Below are positions 32,948 to 43,100 of a stretch of DNA of 64,000 nucleotides, in pieces (positions within the stretch are counted from its first letter, which is position 1; every line of letters begins with the position of its first letter). The position numbers were made by a program, and so were the translations under genes. The stretch comes from an uncultured Lachnospiraceae bacterium. GTDB lineage: Bacteria > Bacillota > Clostridia > Lachnospirales > Lachnospiraceae. The notes below the pieces were generated by a model that worked only from the letters and a program-made list of their open reading frames with translations, had not been told where the DNA came from and did not search any database. The stretch spans positions 98,987 to 162,986 of the forward strand of contig CANSPM010000001.1 of the NCBI GenBank assembly GCA_947648875.1, in the 5' to 3' direction.

Positions 32948-34720
32948 ATGCTGAAAACACTAGGAACGCATATTAGGGGATATGTGAAGGAATCCGTTCT
33001 CACCCCGGTGTTTATGATCGGTGAGGTGATCATGGAGATGATCATTCCGCTGCTTATGGCTTCCATCATCAACAATGGGGTTGAAGCCGGAAATATGCGG
33101 CATATTTATCTGATTGGCAGTCTGATGGTGGCAGTGGCGCTGGTGGGCCTGGCCTTCGGCATCGGAGGGGGCGTGTTCGGAGCCAGGGCTTCCACGGGCT
33201 TTGCCAGGAACCTGCGAAAGGCCATGTATGAGAGGATACAGACCTTCAGCTTTTCCAACATCGACAAGTTCAGCACAGCGGGGCTGGTGACCAGACTGAC
33301 CACAGATGTGACCAATATACAGAACGCCTACCAGATGATTCTGCGCATGTGTATGCGGGCACCGGTGAGTTTGGTCTGCGCCATGGTCATGTCTTTCTAC
33401 ATCAGCCCCAGGCTGGCCAGCGTTTATCTGGTGGCGGTGCTGCTTCTGGGCTGTGTGCTGGGTCTTATCGTTGCGGGCGCCATGAAGTATTTTAGCCAGG
33501 CTTTTCCCAAGTACGATGCCCTGAATGAAAGTGTGCAGGAAAATGTTTCCGCGATCCGGGTGGTCAAGGCCTATGTGCGGGAGGACTATGAGAAGGAAAA
33601 GTTCAAAAAGGCCAGCGACGGCATTTACAGGATTTTCTGCAAGGCGGAGGGCATTGTAGCCTGGAACGGACCGGTGATGAATCTGACCGTATACAGCTGT
33701 ATCATTCTGATCAGCTGGATCGGGGCCAGACTGATCGTGCAGGGCAGTCTGGAGACGGGGGATCTGATGGCTTTGCTGACCTACTGTATGACGATCCTGA
33801 TGAACCTGATGATGCTGTCCATGATTTTTGTCATGATAACCATGTCTGCGGCCAGCGCCAGACGAATCAGCGAAGTTCTCAACGAAAAACCGGATCTGGC
33901 CAATCCAGAGGAGCCGGTCATGGAGGTGGCCCACGGCGGCATTGTGTTTGATCATGTGTCATTCCGTTATAAAAAGGACGCGGATGCTCCGGTGCTGAAA
34001 AACATAAACCTGGAAATCAGAGCCGGTGAGACCATCGGCATTATCGGCGGTACCGGCAGCGCCAAATCCACGCTGGTCAATCTGATCAGCCGCCTGTACG
34101 ATGTGTCGGAAGGGAGACTTATGGTGGGCGGTGTGGATGTGCGGGACTACGACATGGAGGCGCTGCGGAACCAAGTGGCCGTGGTACTACAGAACAATGT
34201 GCTATTCTCCGGTACCATCCTGGAGAATCTGCGCTGGGGAGATCTGGAAGCCAGCGAGGAGGCGTGTGTGCATGCCTGTAGACTGGCCTGCGCGGATGAG
34301 TTTATCCAGAGGATGCCGGAGGGCTACCATACTTATATTGAACAGGGAGGAACCAATGTGTCCGGCGGACAGAAACAGAGGCTGTGCATCGCCAGAGCGT
34401 TGCTGAAAAAACCGAAGATCCTCATTTTGGACGATTCTACCAGCGCTGTGGATACTGCCACGGATGCCCGAATCCGCAGCGCTTTTGCCCAGGAGATCCC
34501 GGGGACAACCAAACTGATCATCGCCCAGCGGATATCCAGTGTGGAACATGCGGACCGGATCATCGTCATGCATGAGGGAGAGATCGACGGTTTCGGAACC
34601 CATGAGCAGCTGCTGGCTTCCAATGAAATATACAGGGATGTCTATGAATCCCAGACCAACGGAAGCGGCGATTTTGACGAGGGCGTGGGAGAGAACGCCG
34701 GTGGGAAAGGAGGGATGTAG
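32948..34720 (+). CDS. ABC exporter half-transporter, degenerate-site subunit
   Basis: A protein of 590 residues: six membrane helices (about 20-300) followed by a nucleotide-binding domain. Walker A is GGTGSAKST, signature VSGGQKQRL, and the Walker B region reads LILDDSTSAVD, with Asp in place of the catalytic Glu. That is the hallmark of the degenerate subunit in heterodimeric exporters (as in TM287/288). A GGAGAG site precedes ATG 32948. The partner gene starts two bases after the stop codon. Likely role: drug or lipid export together with the next gene. Confidence 0.93.
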   Translation: MLKTLGTHIRGYVKESVLTPVFMIGEVIMEMIIPLLMASIINNGVEAGNMRHIYLIGSLMVAVALVGLAFGIGGGVFGARASTGFARNLRKAMYERIQTFSFSNIDKFSTAGLVTRLTTDVTNIQNAYQMILRMCMRAPVSLVCAMVMSFYISPRLASVYLVAVLLLGCVLGLIVAGAMKYFSQAFPKYDALNESVQENVSAIRVVKAYVREDYEKEKFKKASDGIYRIFCKAEGIVAWNGPVMNLTVYSCIILISWIGARLIVQGSLETGDLMALLTYCMTILMNLMMLSMIFVMITMSAASARRISEVLNEKPDLANPEEPVMEVAHGGIVFDHVSFRYKKDADAPVLKNINLEIRAGETIGIIGGTGSAKSTLVNLISRLYDVSEGRLMVGGVDVRDYDMEALRNQVAVVLQNNVLFSGTILENLRWGDLEASEEACVHACRLACADEFIQRMPEGYHTYIEQGGTNVSGGQKQRLCIARALLKKPKILILDDSTSAVDTATDARIRSAFAQEIPGTTKLIIAQRISSVEHADRIIVMHEGEIDGFGTHEQLLASNEIYRDVYESQTNGSGDFDEGVGENAGGKGGM

Positions 34721-34722
34721 GC

Positions 34723-36702
34723 ATGGCGCAGGAGAAAACATCTCAGACAGATCAGAATCTGAATCGGGGGACAGGCGCGACCGGGGCTCCCAGAGGACCT
34801 CATGCTCACGGCGGACCCAGAGGGGCAAGGGGACCCAGACCCAAGATCGAGAATCCCGGCAGGCTACTTAAGCGGGTGCTGGGTTACACCTTTAAGGACT
34901 ATGCCATTTTCTGGATCGTGGTGATGGTCTGTATCGTGACCACCGTGCTGGCCACTTTGCAGGGAACTCTGTTTATGAAAACGCTGATTGACGACTATAT
35001 TGTGCCTCTGCTGGGACGGCAGAATCCGGACTTCGGTCCTCTGGCCGGCGCTATCGGCAGGGTGGCCTGCTTCTACGGGCTGGGCGTGCTGGCGTCATTT
35101 ACCCAGTCCAGGCTGATGATCTATGTGACCCAGGGGACCATGCGAAACCTGCGGAACGATCTATTTGAAAAAATGGAGGAACTGCCTATCCGATATTTTG
35201 ACACTCACGCCCATGGAGATATCATGTCCATCTACACCAATGATATTGATACCATGCGGCAGATGGTAAGTCAGAGTGTTCCCCAGCTGGCAAGCAGCGC
35301 CATCAGTGTCCTGTCCACGCTGGTCTCCATGCTGGTGCTGGATGTACCGCTGACGCTGGTGACACTTTTTATGGTGGCAGTGATGATTCTGGCAGTCCGG
35401 AAGGTGGGCTCGCTGTCCGGCCGGTTTTTCCTGGCCCAGCAGAGGGATCTGGGGCAGCTTAACGGCTGCATCGAGGAGACTATGACGGGACAGAAAGTGG
35501 TGAAGGTGTTCTGTCATGAAGAGGAGAGTCTGAAACAGTTCAATGAGTTGAATGACAGACTGTGCGACAGCGCCTACAGGGCCAATAAGTTCGGCAATAT
35601 TATGGGACCCATCAATGCCCAGCTGGGAAATCTGAGCTATGTGGTGTGCGCGGTGGCCGGAGGCATGCTGGCAATCACAGGGATATCAGGGTTATCCCTG
35701 GGAGATCTGGCGGCGTTTCTGACTTTGAACAAGTCATTTATTATGCCCATCAACCAGATCACCATGCAGTTCAACAGCATTATCATGGCGCTGGCTGGCG
35801 CGGAGCGGATTTTCCGTCTCATGGACGAGACGCCGGAGGTGGACGAAGGCTATGTGGAGCTGGTCAACGCGGAGCGAAACGAGAGGCAGGAGATCGTGGA
35901 GTCCGGGAAACGCACAGGGCTCTGGGCCTGGAAGCACTATCACAAAGGCAGTGACACCGTGACTTATACGGAACTGAAAGGGGACGTGGTGTTTGACCAT
36001 GTGGATTTCGGGTACACGGACGAAAAGATGATCCTGCACGATATCCAGCTTTTTGCCCAGCCGGGGCAGAAGATTGCCTTCGTGGGTTCCACGGGCGCGG
36101 GCAAGACTACCATCACCAACCTGATCAACCGTTTCTACAGTATTCAGGATGGCAAGATCCGATACGACGGCATCAATGTCAACAAGATCAAGCTGGACCA
36201 TCTGCGGCGTTCCCTGGGAATCGTATTGCAGGACACCCATCTGTTTACCGGTACGGTCATGGAGAACATTCGCTACGGTAAGCTGGACGCCACCGAGGAG
36301 GAAGTGATGCAGGCGGCCCGGCTGGCCAACGCGGACGGCTTTATCCGCCGTCTGCCGGAGGGGTACAATACCATGCTGCACGGGGACGGCGCCAACTTAA
36401 GCCAGGGACAGCGCCAGCTGCTGGCCATTGCCCGGGCGGCCATAGCCGACCCGCCGGTGCTGATTCTGGACGAAGCCACCAGCTCCATCGACACCCGCAC
36501 AGAGCGCATCGTGCAGGACGGTATGGATAAGCTGATGAAGGGGAGGACCACCTTTGTGATCGCCCACAGGCTTTCCACGGTGCGCAATTCCGATTGTATC
36601 ATGGTGCTGGAACAGGGACGCATCATAGAGCGGGGGACCCACGACCAGCTGCTTATGGAAAAAGGAAAATATTATCAATTGTATACGGGCCTACAGGCTT
36701 AG
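34723..36702 (+). CDS. ABC exporter half-transporter, catalytic subunit
   Basis: A protein of 659 residues: a Gly/Pro-rich cytoplasmic head (1-45), six membrane helices, and a nucleotide-binding domain with GSTGAGKTTI, LSQGQRQLLAIARA and LILDEATSSIDTRTE. The catalytic Glu is present, so this subunit carries the functional ATP site of the pair. About 35 extra residues (VNAERNERQEIVESGKRTGLW region) lie between membrane and ATP domains. AAAGGAGGG precedes ATG 34723. The operon marR-ABC-ABC ends at a strong terminator. Confidence 0.93.
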   Translation: MAQEKTSQTDQNLNRGTGATGAPRGPHAHGGPRGARGPRPKIENPGRLLKRVLGYTFKDYAIFWIVVMVCIVTTVLATLQGTLFMKTLIDDYIVPLLGRQNPDFGPLAGAIGRVACFYGLGVLASFTQSRLMIYVTQGTMRNLRNDLFEKMEELPIRYFDTHAHGDIMSIYTNDIDTMRQMVSQSVPQLASSAISVLSTLVSMLVLDVPLTLVTLFMVAVMILAVRKVGSLSGRFFLAQQRDLGQLNGCIEETMTGQKVVKVFCHEEESLKQFNELNDRLCDSAYRANKFGNIMGPINAQLGNLSYVVCAVAGGMLAITGISGLSLGDLAAFLTLNKSFIMPINQITMQFNSIIMALAGAERIFRLMDETPEVDEGYVELVNAERNERQEIVESGKRTGLWAWKHYHKGSDTVTYTELKGDVVFDHVDFGYTDEKMILHDIQLFAQPGQKIAFVGSTGAGKTTITNLINRFYSIQDGKIRYDGINVNKIKLDHLRRSLGIVLQDTHLFTGTVMENIRYGKLDATEEEVMQAARLANADGFIRRLPEGYNTMLHGDGANLSQGQRQLLAIARAAIADPPVLILDEATSSIDTRTERIVQDGMDKLMKGRTTFVIAHRLSTVRNSDCIMVLEQGRIIERGTHDQLLMEKGKYYQLYTGLQA

Positions 36703-36712
36703 AACAGCATTT

Positions 36713-36745
36713 GTCCCCCCGAAGTGATTCAGGGGGACTTTTTTT
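36713..36745 (+). terminator. Terminator of the marR-ABC operon
   Basis: GTCCCCC / GGGGGAC stem followed by seven T. Confidence 0.9.
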
Positions 36746-36769
36746 CTCTGTTTTTTTACAGAAAACTCT

Positions 36770-36797
36770 TTGCATTTTGAAAAAGGGATGGTATACT
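36770..36797 (+). promoter_or_regulatory. Promoter of the 159-residue protein gene
   Basis: -35 TTGCAT (36770-36775), 16-bp spacer, -10 TATACT (36792-36797). Confidence 0.65.
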
Positions 36798-36873
36798 AAA
36801 ACGGTCAGATAGTAATCAATCGGTCTGCGCGCCCACGGGTCATAAGCGGATCGAAAACAGGAGGTAGGCAGCA

Positions 36874-37353
36874 TTGAATCAGGAATACATGCGCGAGTTA
36901 TCGAGACAATACAAGGAGGCGTTGGCACCCTTTTTGCGGTATCTGCCATGGTTCGAGGAGCACGCGGGCATGCGGACGGGTTCCGCGTATAACGGTAGGC
37001 AGGACGGCAATAATACCATGTCTTTTCCGGTATATGACAGTACCCTGCTCAGTTTTGTGAAGGAGGCGGGGAAATCCTCTTTTATGAATCGAAATTACGC
37101 TTACATATATACCCGTAAGCACATGAGAACCCCGGAAGATGAGCGCAGAGTTATAAAGGTGGCGACTATTCAGGAGTGGGATGTGCTGTGCGGCATTCTG
37201 TCAAAGTATGTGCTGGGCGGAAATGCCAAGGCATATCTGTGGACCCAGGCCGTGCAGGAGAATATTTTTTTTCTGGTGCTTGAGAAAATGCAGGAGATTG
37301 TGGAATACTGGGACCGGCGTCTGGAGCGGGAAGAGAGAATCCGGGGCAGGTAA
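36874..37353 (+). CDS. Uncharacterised soluble protein
   Basis: A protein of 159 residues that appears to start at TTG 36874, nine bases after AGGAGG; an ATG at 36889 is the alternative. It is predicted to be helical at both ends with a beta-rich centre (NNTMSFPVYDSTLLSFVKEAG). No signal, membrane segment, cysteine cluster or catalytic motif was recognised. It has its own promoter and is followed 39 bp later by a TetR-type gene, with which it may be co-transcribed. Function unknown. Confidence 0.7.
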   Translation: MNQEYMRELSRQYKEALAPFLRYLPWFEEHAGMRTGSAYNGRQDGNNTMSFPVYDSTLLSFVKEAGKSSFMNRNYAYIYTRKHMRTPEDERRVIKVATIQEWDVLCGILSKYVLGGNAKAYLWTQAVQENIFFLVLEKMQEIVEYWDRRLEREERIRGR

Positions 37354-37392
37354 AAGCGTATTGGGAATTTGTTCTTAAGAGTGGAGAGGCAG

Positions 37393-37977
37393 ATGGGAGA
37401 AAAATCGCTACAGAAGAGGAAGTACATTTTGGAGACTGCCCGCAGGGTGTTCATGGAGAAAGGTTACAAGAGAGTGACCATGAAAGACATTGTGGAGGCC
37501 TGCGAGATCAGCCGGGGCGGTTTGTACCTCTACTTCAACAGCACTGCCGAGATTTTTCTGGAGGTACTTAAGCTGGAGAGCGAGGAGGCGGATGACGTGT
37601 TTTCGGACAGCATCACCGAAGACGCCACCGCCACGGATATACTGACTCTGTTTTTGAAGGAGCAGAAAAAAGAACTGCTGCGCAAGAAGGATACGCTCAC
37701 CCAGGCCACCTACGAATTTTATTTTGAAAACGAATTACCGAAAAAGGATAATATTCTGAAAAAGCAGTTTGATTCGGCGGTTAAGATCATACAGAAACTC
37801 ATAGAGAACGGAGTGGAGAACGCTGAATTCTACTGTGAGGACTGTGAGGGGACGGCTCGCAATATCATGTATGTGCTGGAGGGGCTCAAGATCAATGCCC
37901 AGACCATCGGCATTACAGCACAGGCCGTGGACCGGGAATTTGAGTATATTCTGACTGCCCTGGGAATGGAAGACTAA
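37393..37977 (+). CDS. TetR/AcrR-family transcriptional regulator
   Basis: A protein of 194 residues from ATG 37393 (GGAGAGG upstream). Residues 8-55 are the TetR helix-turn-helix: ILETARRVFMEKGYKRVTMKDIVEACEISRGGLYLYF. The C-terminal ligand domain is helical, as usual, and includes C-E-D-C near residue 150. Targets are unknown; the next genes encode the aspartoacylase-like pair, separated by a terminator-like hairpin. Confidence 0.92.
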   Translation: MGEKSLQKRKYILETARRVFMEKGYKRVTMKDIVEACEISRGGLYLYFNSTAEIFLEVLKLESEEADDVFSDSITEDATATDILTLFLKEQKKELLRKKDTLTQATYEFYFENELPKKDNILKKQFDSAVKIIQKLIENGVENAEFYCEDCEGTARNIMYVLEGLKINAQTIGITAQAVDREFEYILTALGMED

Positions 37978-37982
37978 TGAGC

Positions 37983-38014
37983 GTGCTCCTGCCGGTGGCG
38001 GCGGGGGCACATTT
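37983..38014 (+). terminator. Terminator after the TetR gene
   Basis: A 12-bp stem GTGCTCCTGCCG / CGGCGGGGGCAC (two G-T pairs) with a GTGG loop, followed by ATTTTAT. Confidence 0.75.
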
Positions 38015-38064
38015 TATGAGAAAGCGCAGAGAGAAAGCGGGACTGAAAATCAGGAGAATTGATC

Positions 38065-39000
38065 ATGATTGAGACAATTGCTTCTCTGGAACTGCCGGTG
38101 GGAGAGCATCTGGCCATCCGCAGGAACAGGATCTGCTATAAGGAAGACTTAAAATCGCTGGGACGTGTGGCTGTGGTTTCCGGCACCCACGGGGATGAAC
38201 TGGAAGGACAGTATATCTGTTATGAAGTGGCCCGGCGAATCGCTCTGCATCCCGAGCATCTCGCGGGGATTGTGGATATCTATCCGGCGCTGAATCCGCT
38301 GGGAGTAGATCTTGCCAGCAAGGCGCTGCCCATCACCGGCATGGATTTAAACCGCATGTTTCCGGGCAGCAGAGACGGCAATGCCATGGAACAGATCGCG
38401 GCGGCGGTGGTGGACGACCTGATCGGCACGGATCTGTGCGTGGATGTGCATTCCAGCGATATTTTTGTACAGGAGATCCCTCAGGTGAGACTGAGCGGAG
38501 AATTTGCCGGGAGGATGTTGCCTTTCGCAAAGCTGATGAACGTGGATGTGATCTGGATGAATGCCACCGCCACGGTACACGAGGCCACGCTGGCCTACTC
38601 CCTGAATAATAGGGGCGTTCCCACCATGGTGGTGGAACTGGGGCAGGGCAACAGTATTAACATGCCCTATGGCAACCAGGTGGTGGACGGAATTTTCAAT
38701 GTGATGCATGAGATGGGGATATGGACGGGGGAGGTCGCTCCCACCCAGCTGCCCGCCATCTCCAGCGACGGCAAGGTGGAGTTCATCCGCAGCGATGTAG
38801 AAGGGATATTCCTTCCCAGAAATAAGCACAATCATTTTGTATGTGTGGGGGAGCTGATCGGGGAGATCGTGGACCCCATGACGGGTCAGGTCAAAAGACA
38901 GGTTACGGCGGGGAAGGACGGTCTGCTGTTTACCCTGCGGAATTATCCCGTGGTCTATGCGGGGGACCTTCTGGCCCGGATTCTGACAGGTATCATGTGA
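38065..39000 (+). CDS. Succinylglutamate desuccinylase/aspartoacylase family metallohydrolase
   Basis: A protein of 311 residues (ATG 38065, AGGAGA eight bases upstream). It has the M14-like zinc site: H42 and E45 in SGTHGDELEGQY, H129 in DVHSSD, the substrate-arginine motif MDLNRMFPG and a catalytic Glu191 in VVELGQG. The C-terminal third is a beta domain typical of AstE/AspA proteins. Such enzymes remove acyl groups from amino acids or related amides; the actual substrate is unknown. It is followed by a paralogue of identical length lacking the catalytic residues. Confidence 0.88.
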   Translation: MIETIASLELPVGEHLAIRRNRICYKEDLKSLGRVAVVSGTHGDELEGQYICYEVARRIALHPEHLAGIVDIYPALNPLGVDLASKALPITGMDLNRMFPGSRDGNAMEQIAAAVVDDLIGTDLCVDVHSSDIFVQEIPQVRLSGEFAGRMLPFAKLMNVDVIWMNATATVHEATLAYSLNNRGVPTMVVELGQGNSINMPYGNQVVDGIFNVMHEMGIWTGEVAPTQLPAISSDGKVEFIRSDVEGIFLPRNKHNHFVCVGELIGEIVDPMTGQVKRQVTAGKDGLLFTLRNYPVVYAGDLLARILTGIM

Positions 39001-39065
39001 GCGCCACCGCATTGTTCCTGCGAGCAAGGGATGAGGCGGGCCCGGATAGAGAAAGGCAGTTTTTC

Positions 39066-40001
39066 ATGCATATTCACGAGATTTACGCAGTACATTCCCT
39101 GTATCGGGAGGATATGAAGATCAGGGGCTATACCTTCGGCCAGGGGGAGAAATCCGCCTGTATCGTAGGTTCTCTGCGGGGCAATGAGATTCAGCAGATG
39201 TATGTCTGTTCCCAGCTGATTCAGGCTCTGAAGGAGCTGGAGACCAACAGCAATATCTGCGCAGGCAAGCAGATTCAGGTGATTCCCGTGGTCAACAGTT
39301 ACGGTATTAATGTGGGGCGGCGCTTTTTTGGGGTGGACAATGTGGATCTGAACAGAGCTTTTCCCGGCAACGCCTACGGGGAGCAGGACAGGCGTATGGT
39401 CCATGCGCTGCTTGAGGATATAGGCAGTTACGTTTATGGAATCCAGTTTGCCTCCTTCTACATGGAGGGGGAATTTATGCCTCATGTGCGCATGATGGAG
39501 ACTGGCCATCAGAACACTTCCCTGGCCAATCTGTTCGGATTGCCCTATGTGGTGGTACATAAACCCGCGCCCATTGATACCGGCACATTGAATTACACCT
39601 GGCAGGATGCCGGAACCGCCGCTTTCTCCCTGTTTACCAGGACTAACTGGGAGATAGACGAGCGCAGCGCCGGACAGGCGGTGGCGGCGGTGCTGCGTTT
39701 TTTAAAGCGAATGGGCATCATCCGCTATGACAGTCACAGCGGTTATATCAGTCATGTGCTATACGAGCGGGACCTTTCGGATGTACATGCAGGCAGGGCC
39801 GGAATTTTCCGGGGGGTGGTCCGGCCCGGAGACGATGTGCGCTATGGACGTCCTCTGGCGGAGATCATTGATCCCCAGGAGGGAACTGTGCGGGAGACCA
39901 TTATAGCCCCCACGGACGGTATTGTATTTTTTGCCCACACCAGGGCCTTGATCAACCAGGGCGATATAGTTTACCGTCTGGTACACAGGCTGCATGAGTA
40001 A
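39066..40001 (+). CDS. Aspartoacylase-like protein lacking zinc ligands (probable pseudoenzyme)
   Basis: A protein of 311 residues (ATG 39066), the same length as the preceding gene product and alignable through the core, e.g. VDLNRAFPG and a shared C-terminal beta domain ending in DG-x-x-F. The zinc and catalytic positions are changed: R38 for the first His (SLRGNEIQ), A129 for the third ligand His, F190 for the catalytic Glu. Only E41 of the zinc site remains. It is thus probably not a hydrolase and may regulate or complex with the active partner (inference). The reading frame is intact, so it is not a decaying pseudogene. Confidence 0.8.
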   Translation: MHIHEIYAVHSLYREDMKIRGYTFGQGEKSACIVGSLRGNEIQQMYVCSQLIQALKELETNSNICAGKQIQVIPVVNSYGINVGRRFFGVDNVDLNRAFPGNAYGEQDRRMVHALLEDIGSYVYGIQFASFYMEGEFMPHVRMMETGHQNTSLANLFGLPYVVVHKPAPIDTGTLNYTWQDAGTAAFSLFTRTNWEIDERSAGQAVAAVLRFLKRMGIIRYDSHSGYISHVLYERDLSDVHAGRAGIFRGVVRPGDDVRYGRPLAEIIDPQEGTVRETIIAPTDGIVFFAHTRALINQGDIVYRLVHRLHE

Positions 40002-40106
40002 TTTCCCGGCGAAACAGCGCCGCGTTTCGGTTAAAACAGGGTCCGGCGGGAGCAGGGTTCTGATGTATAGAGGTTTGCGCAAGTATAAAAACTATGGAGG
40101 ACAATC

Positions 40107-43100
40107 ATGGGAAATGTAAGACGTATCTATGTGGAAAAGAAGACACCCTACGCGGTAAAAGCCAGGGAATTAAAGGGAGACCTGAAAAACTATCTGGGCC
40201 TTGGCAATGTGGAGGAAGTGAGACAGTTCATCCGCTATGATGTGGAGAATATCTCCGACGAGATCTTTGCCGCCGCCTGCCGCACCGTATTTTCGGAGCC
40301 TCCGGTAGACGATCTGTATGAGGAGTGTATCGAGATTCCGGCCAACGGTCATGTATTCTCCGTGGAGTTTCTGCCTGGCCAGTTTGACCAGAGGGCGGAT
40401 TCCGCAGTGCAGTGCGTGCAGTTTCTGAAAGAGGACGAGCAGCCCATTATCCGCACCGCCGTAACCTATATGATTATCGGTGACGTGAGCGAGGAGGAGA
40501 TGGCGCGCGTCAAGGCTTACTGCATCAATCCAGTGGATTCCCGGGAGACGGATATGGAAAAGCCCGAGACACTGGCGGCACAGTTCCAGGAGCCCGCGGA
40601 TGTGGCGATCTTCGCGGGGTTTGCCCACATGCCCAAGGAGGAACTGAAAGGGCTGTATGACTCGCTGGGACTTGCCATGACCTTTAAAGATTTTCTGCAT
40701 ATTCAGAAATATTTTCATGACGATGAGAAGAGAGACCCGTCCATGACGGAGATCCGGGTGCTGGACACTTACTGGTCCGATCACTGCCGTCACACCACTT
40801 TCTCCACGGAGTTAAAGGGTGTGGAGTTCGGTGAGGGTTATTACAGAGATCCCATGGAGGCTACGTACCAGAGCTATATGGATACCCGGGAGGAAATCTT
40901 CGCGGGCAGAGAGGATAAGTTCGTCTGTCTGATGGATCTGGCTCTGATGGCCATGCGGAAGCTGAAAAAGGACGGCAGACTGGCTGATTTGGAGGAATCC
41001 GACGAGATCAACGCCTGTTCTGTGGTGGTGCCGGTTGAGATGGAGTATGAGGACCATGTGGAGACTCAGGAGTGGCTGGTATTCTTCAAGAATGAGACCC
41101 ATAACCATCCCACGGAGATCGAGCCTTTCGGAGGGGCGGCCACCTGTCTGGGCGGCGCTATCCGCGATCCTCTGTCCGGCAGGGGCTATGTATACCAGGC
41201 CATGCGGGTGACGGGTGCGGCTGACCCCACCGTGCCTGTGGCGGACACGCTGAAAGGCAAGCTGTCCCAGAAAAAGCTGGTCCGGGGCGCTGCCGCCGGT
41301 TATTCCTCCTACGGCAATCAGATTGGCCTGGCCACCGGTTTTGTCAAGGAGATCTATCATCCGGGCTATGTGGCAAAGCGCATGGAGATCGGAGCGGTCA
41401 TGGGCGCTGCACCCCGCAAAAATGTGATCCGCGGGACTTCCGACCCGGGAGATATCATCATTTTGCTGGGCGGGCGCACCGGCCGCGACGGTTGCGGCGG
41501 CGCTACCGGCTCTTCCAAGGTACACACAGAACAGTCCATAGAGACCTGCGGGGCCGAGGTGCAGAAGGGCAATGCCCCCACGGAGCGCAAGATCCAGAGA
41601 CTGTTCCGCAGGGAGGAAGTCAGCCGCCTGATCAAGAAGTGCAATGATTTTGGCGCGGGCGGTGTGTCTGTGGCCATCGGAGAGTTGGCGGACGGTCTGA
41701 CGGTGAATCTGGATAATGTGCCCAAGAAGTATGCGGGTCTGGACGGCACGGAACTGGCCATCTCCGAGTCTCAGGAGAGAATGGCCGTGGTAGTGGACCC
41801 GAAAGATGTGGAGGTTTTTCTGAAATATGCGGCCCAGGAGAATCTGGAGGCCGTTGCGGTGGCCACCGTCACCGAGGAACCCCGTCTGGTGCTGAACTGG
41901 AGAGGAAAGGATATTGTCAACTTAAGTAGAGCTTTTCTGGATACCAACGGCGCCCATCAGGAGACGGATGTCAAAGTGGACATTCCGGACGAAAAGGAAA
42001 ATTATTTTGATCGATATTCCATAGAAAAAGTTGGAGAACTGGCTGAAAACGGCGATATAAAGGGGGCATGGCTGGCCCTGCTGAATGATCTGAACGTATG
42101 CTCTCAGAAAGGTCTGGTGGAGATGTTTGACTCTTCCATCGGCGCGGCCAGCGTGCTCATGCCTTACGGCGGTGAGCGTCAGCTCACCGAAACCCAGGCC
42201 ATGGTGGCAAAGCTGCCGGTGCTGGAGGGGAAGACAGACACCGTGACAATGATGAGTTATGGCTTTGATCCATGCCTGTCCTCCTGGAGTCCCTACCACG
42301 GCGCTATCTATGCGGTGGTGGAATCCATGGCCAAGATTGTGGCAAGCGGCGGCGATTACAGTAAGATCCGCTTTACTTTCCAGGAATATTTCCGCAGGAT
42401 GACGGAGGACCCGGCCCGTTGGAGCCAGCCGTTCGCAGCGCTGCTGGGCGCCTACGATGCCCAGATCGGCTTTGGCCTGCCGTCCATTGGCGGCAAGGAT
42501 AGTATGTCCGGCACTTTCAACGATATCGATGTGCCGCCCACTCTGGTGTCCTTTGCCGTGGACATCGCAAAATGCGGAGATATCGTCACGCCGGAACTTA
42601 AGACTCCCGGCAATAAGCTGGTGCGTTTTTCCATAGAGAGAGATGAATTTGACGTACCCATGTATCAGGCGGTGATGGAACTGTACGAGGCCATCCGTCG
42701 GCTGATGGAGGAGAAGATTATTGTCTCCGCCTATGCTCTGGATGCCAGAGGCGTGGCGGCGGCTGTGTCCAAGATGGCTTTCGGCAACGGCCTGGGCGTA
42801 GACCTGGAGGAGGGCCTGGATGCCCGGGATCTGTTCGGCAACGGTCTGGGCGACCTGTTGGTGGAAATGCCTGCCTCAGGGCTGGATCTGCTGGAGGAGA
42901 GGGATCTGGATTACATGGTGATCGGCGCGGTGACCGCCGAGTCCGTGTTCCGTGCGGGGAAGGAACATATCACCTTGGAAGAGGCGCTACAGGCGTGGAC
43001 TTCCAGGCTGGAAAAGGTGTTTCCCACCAGGGCGGTGGCGGGAGCGGAACCGGTAGAGAGCGGAACATACCATGGGGACAGCGTCTATGTGTGCAGACAT

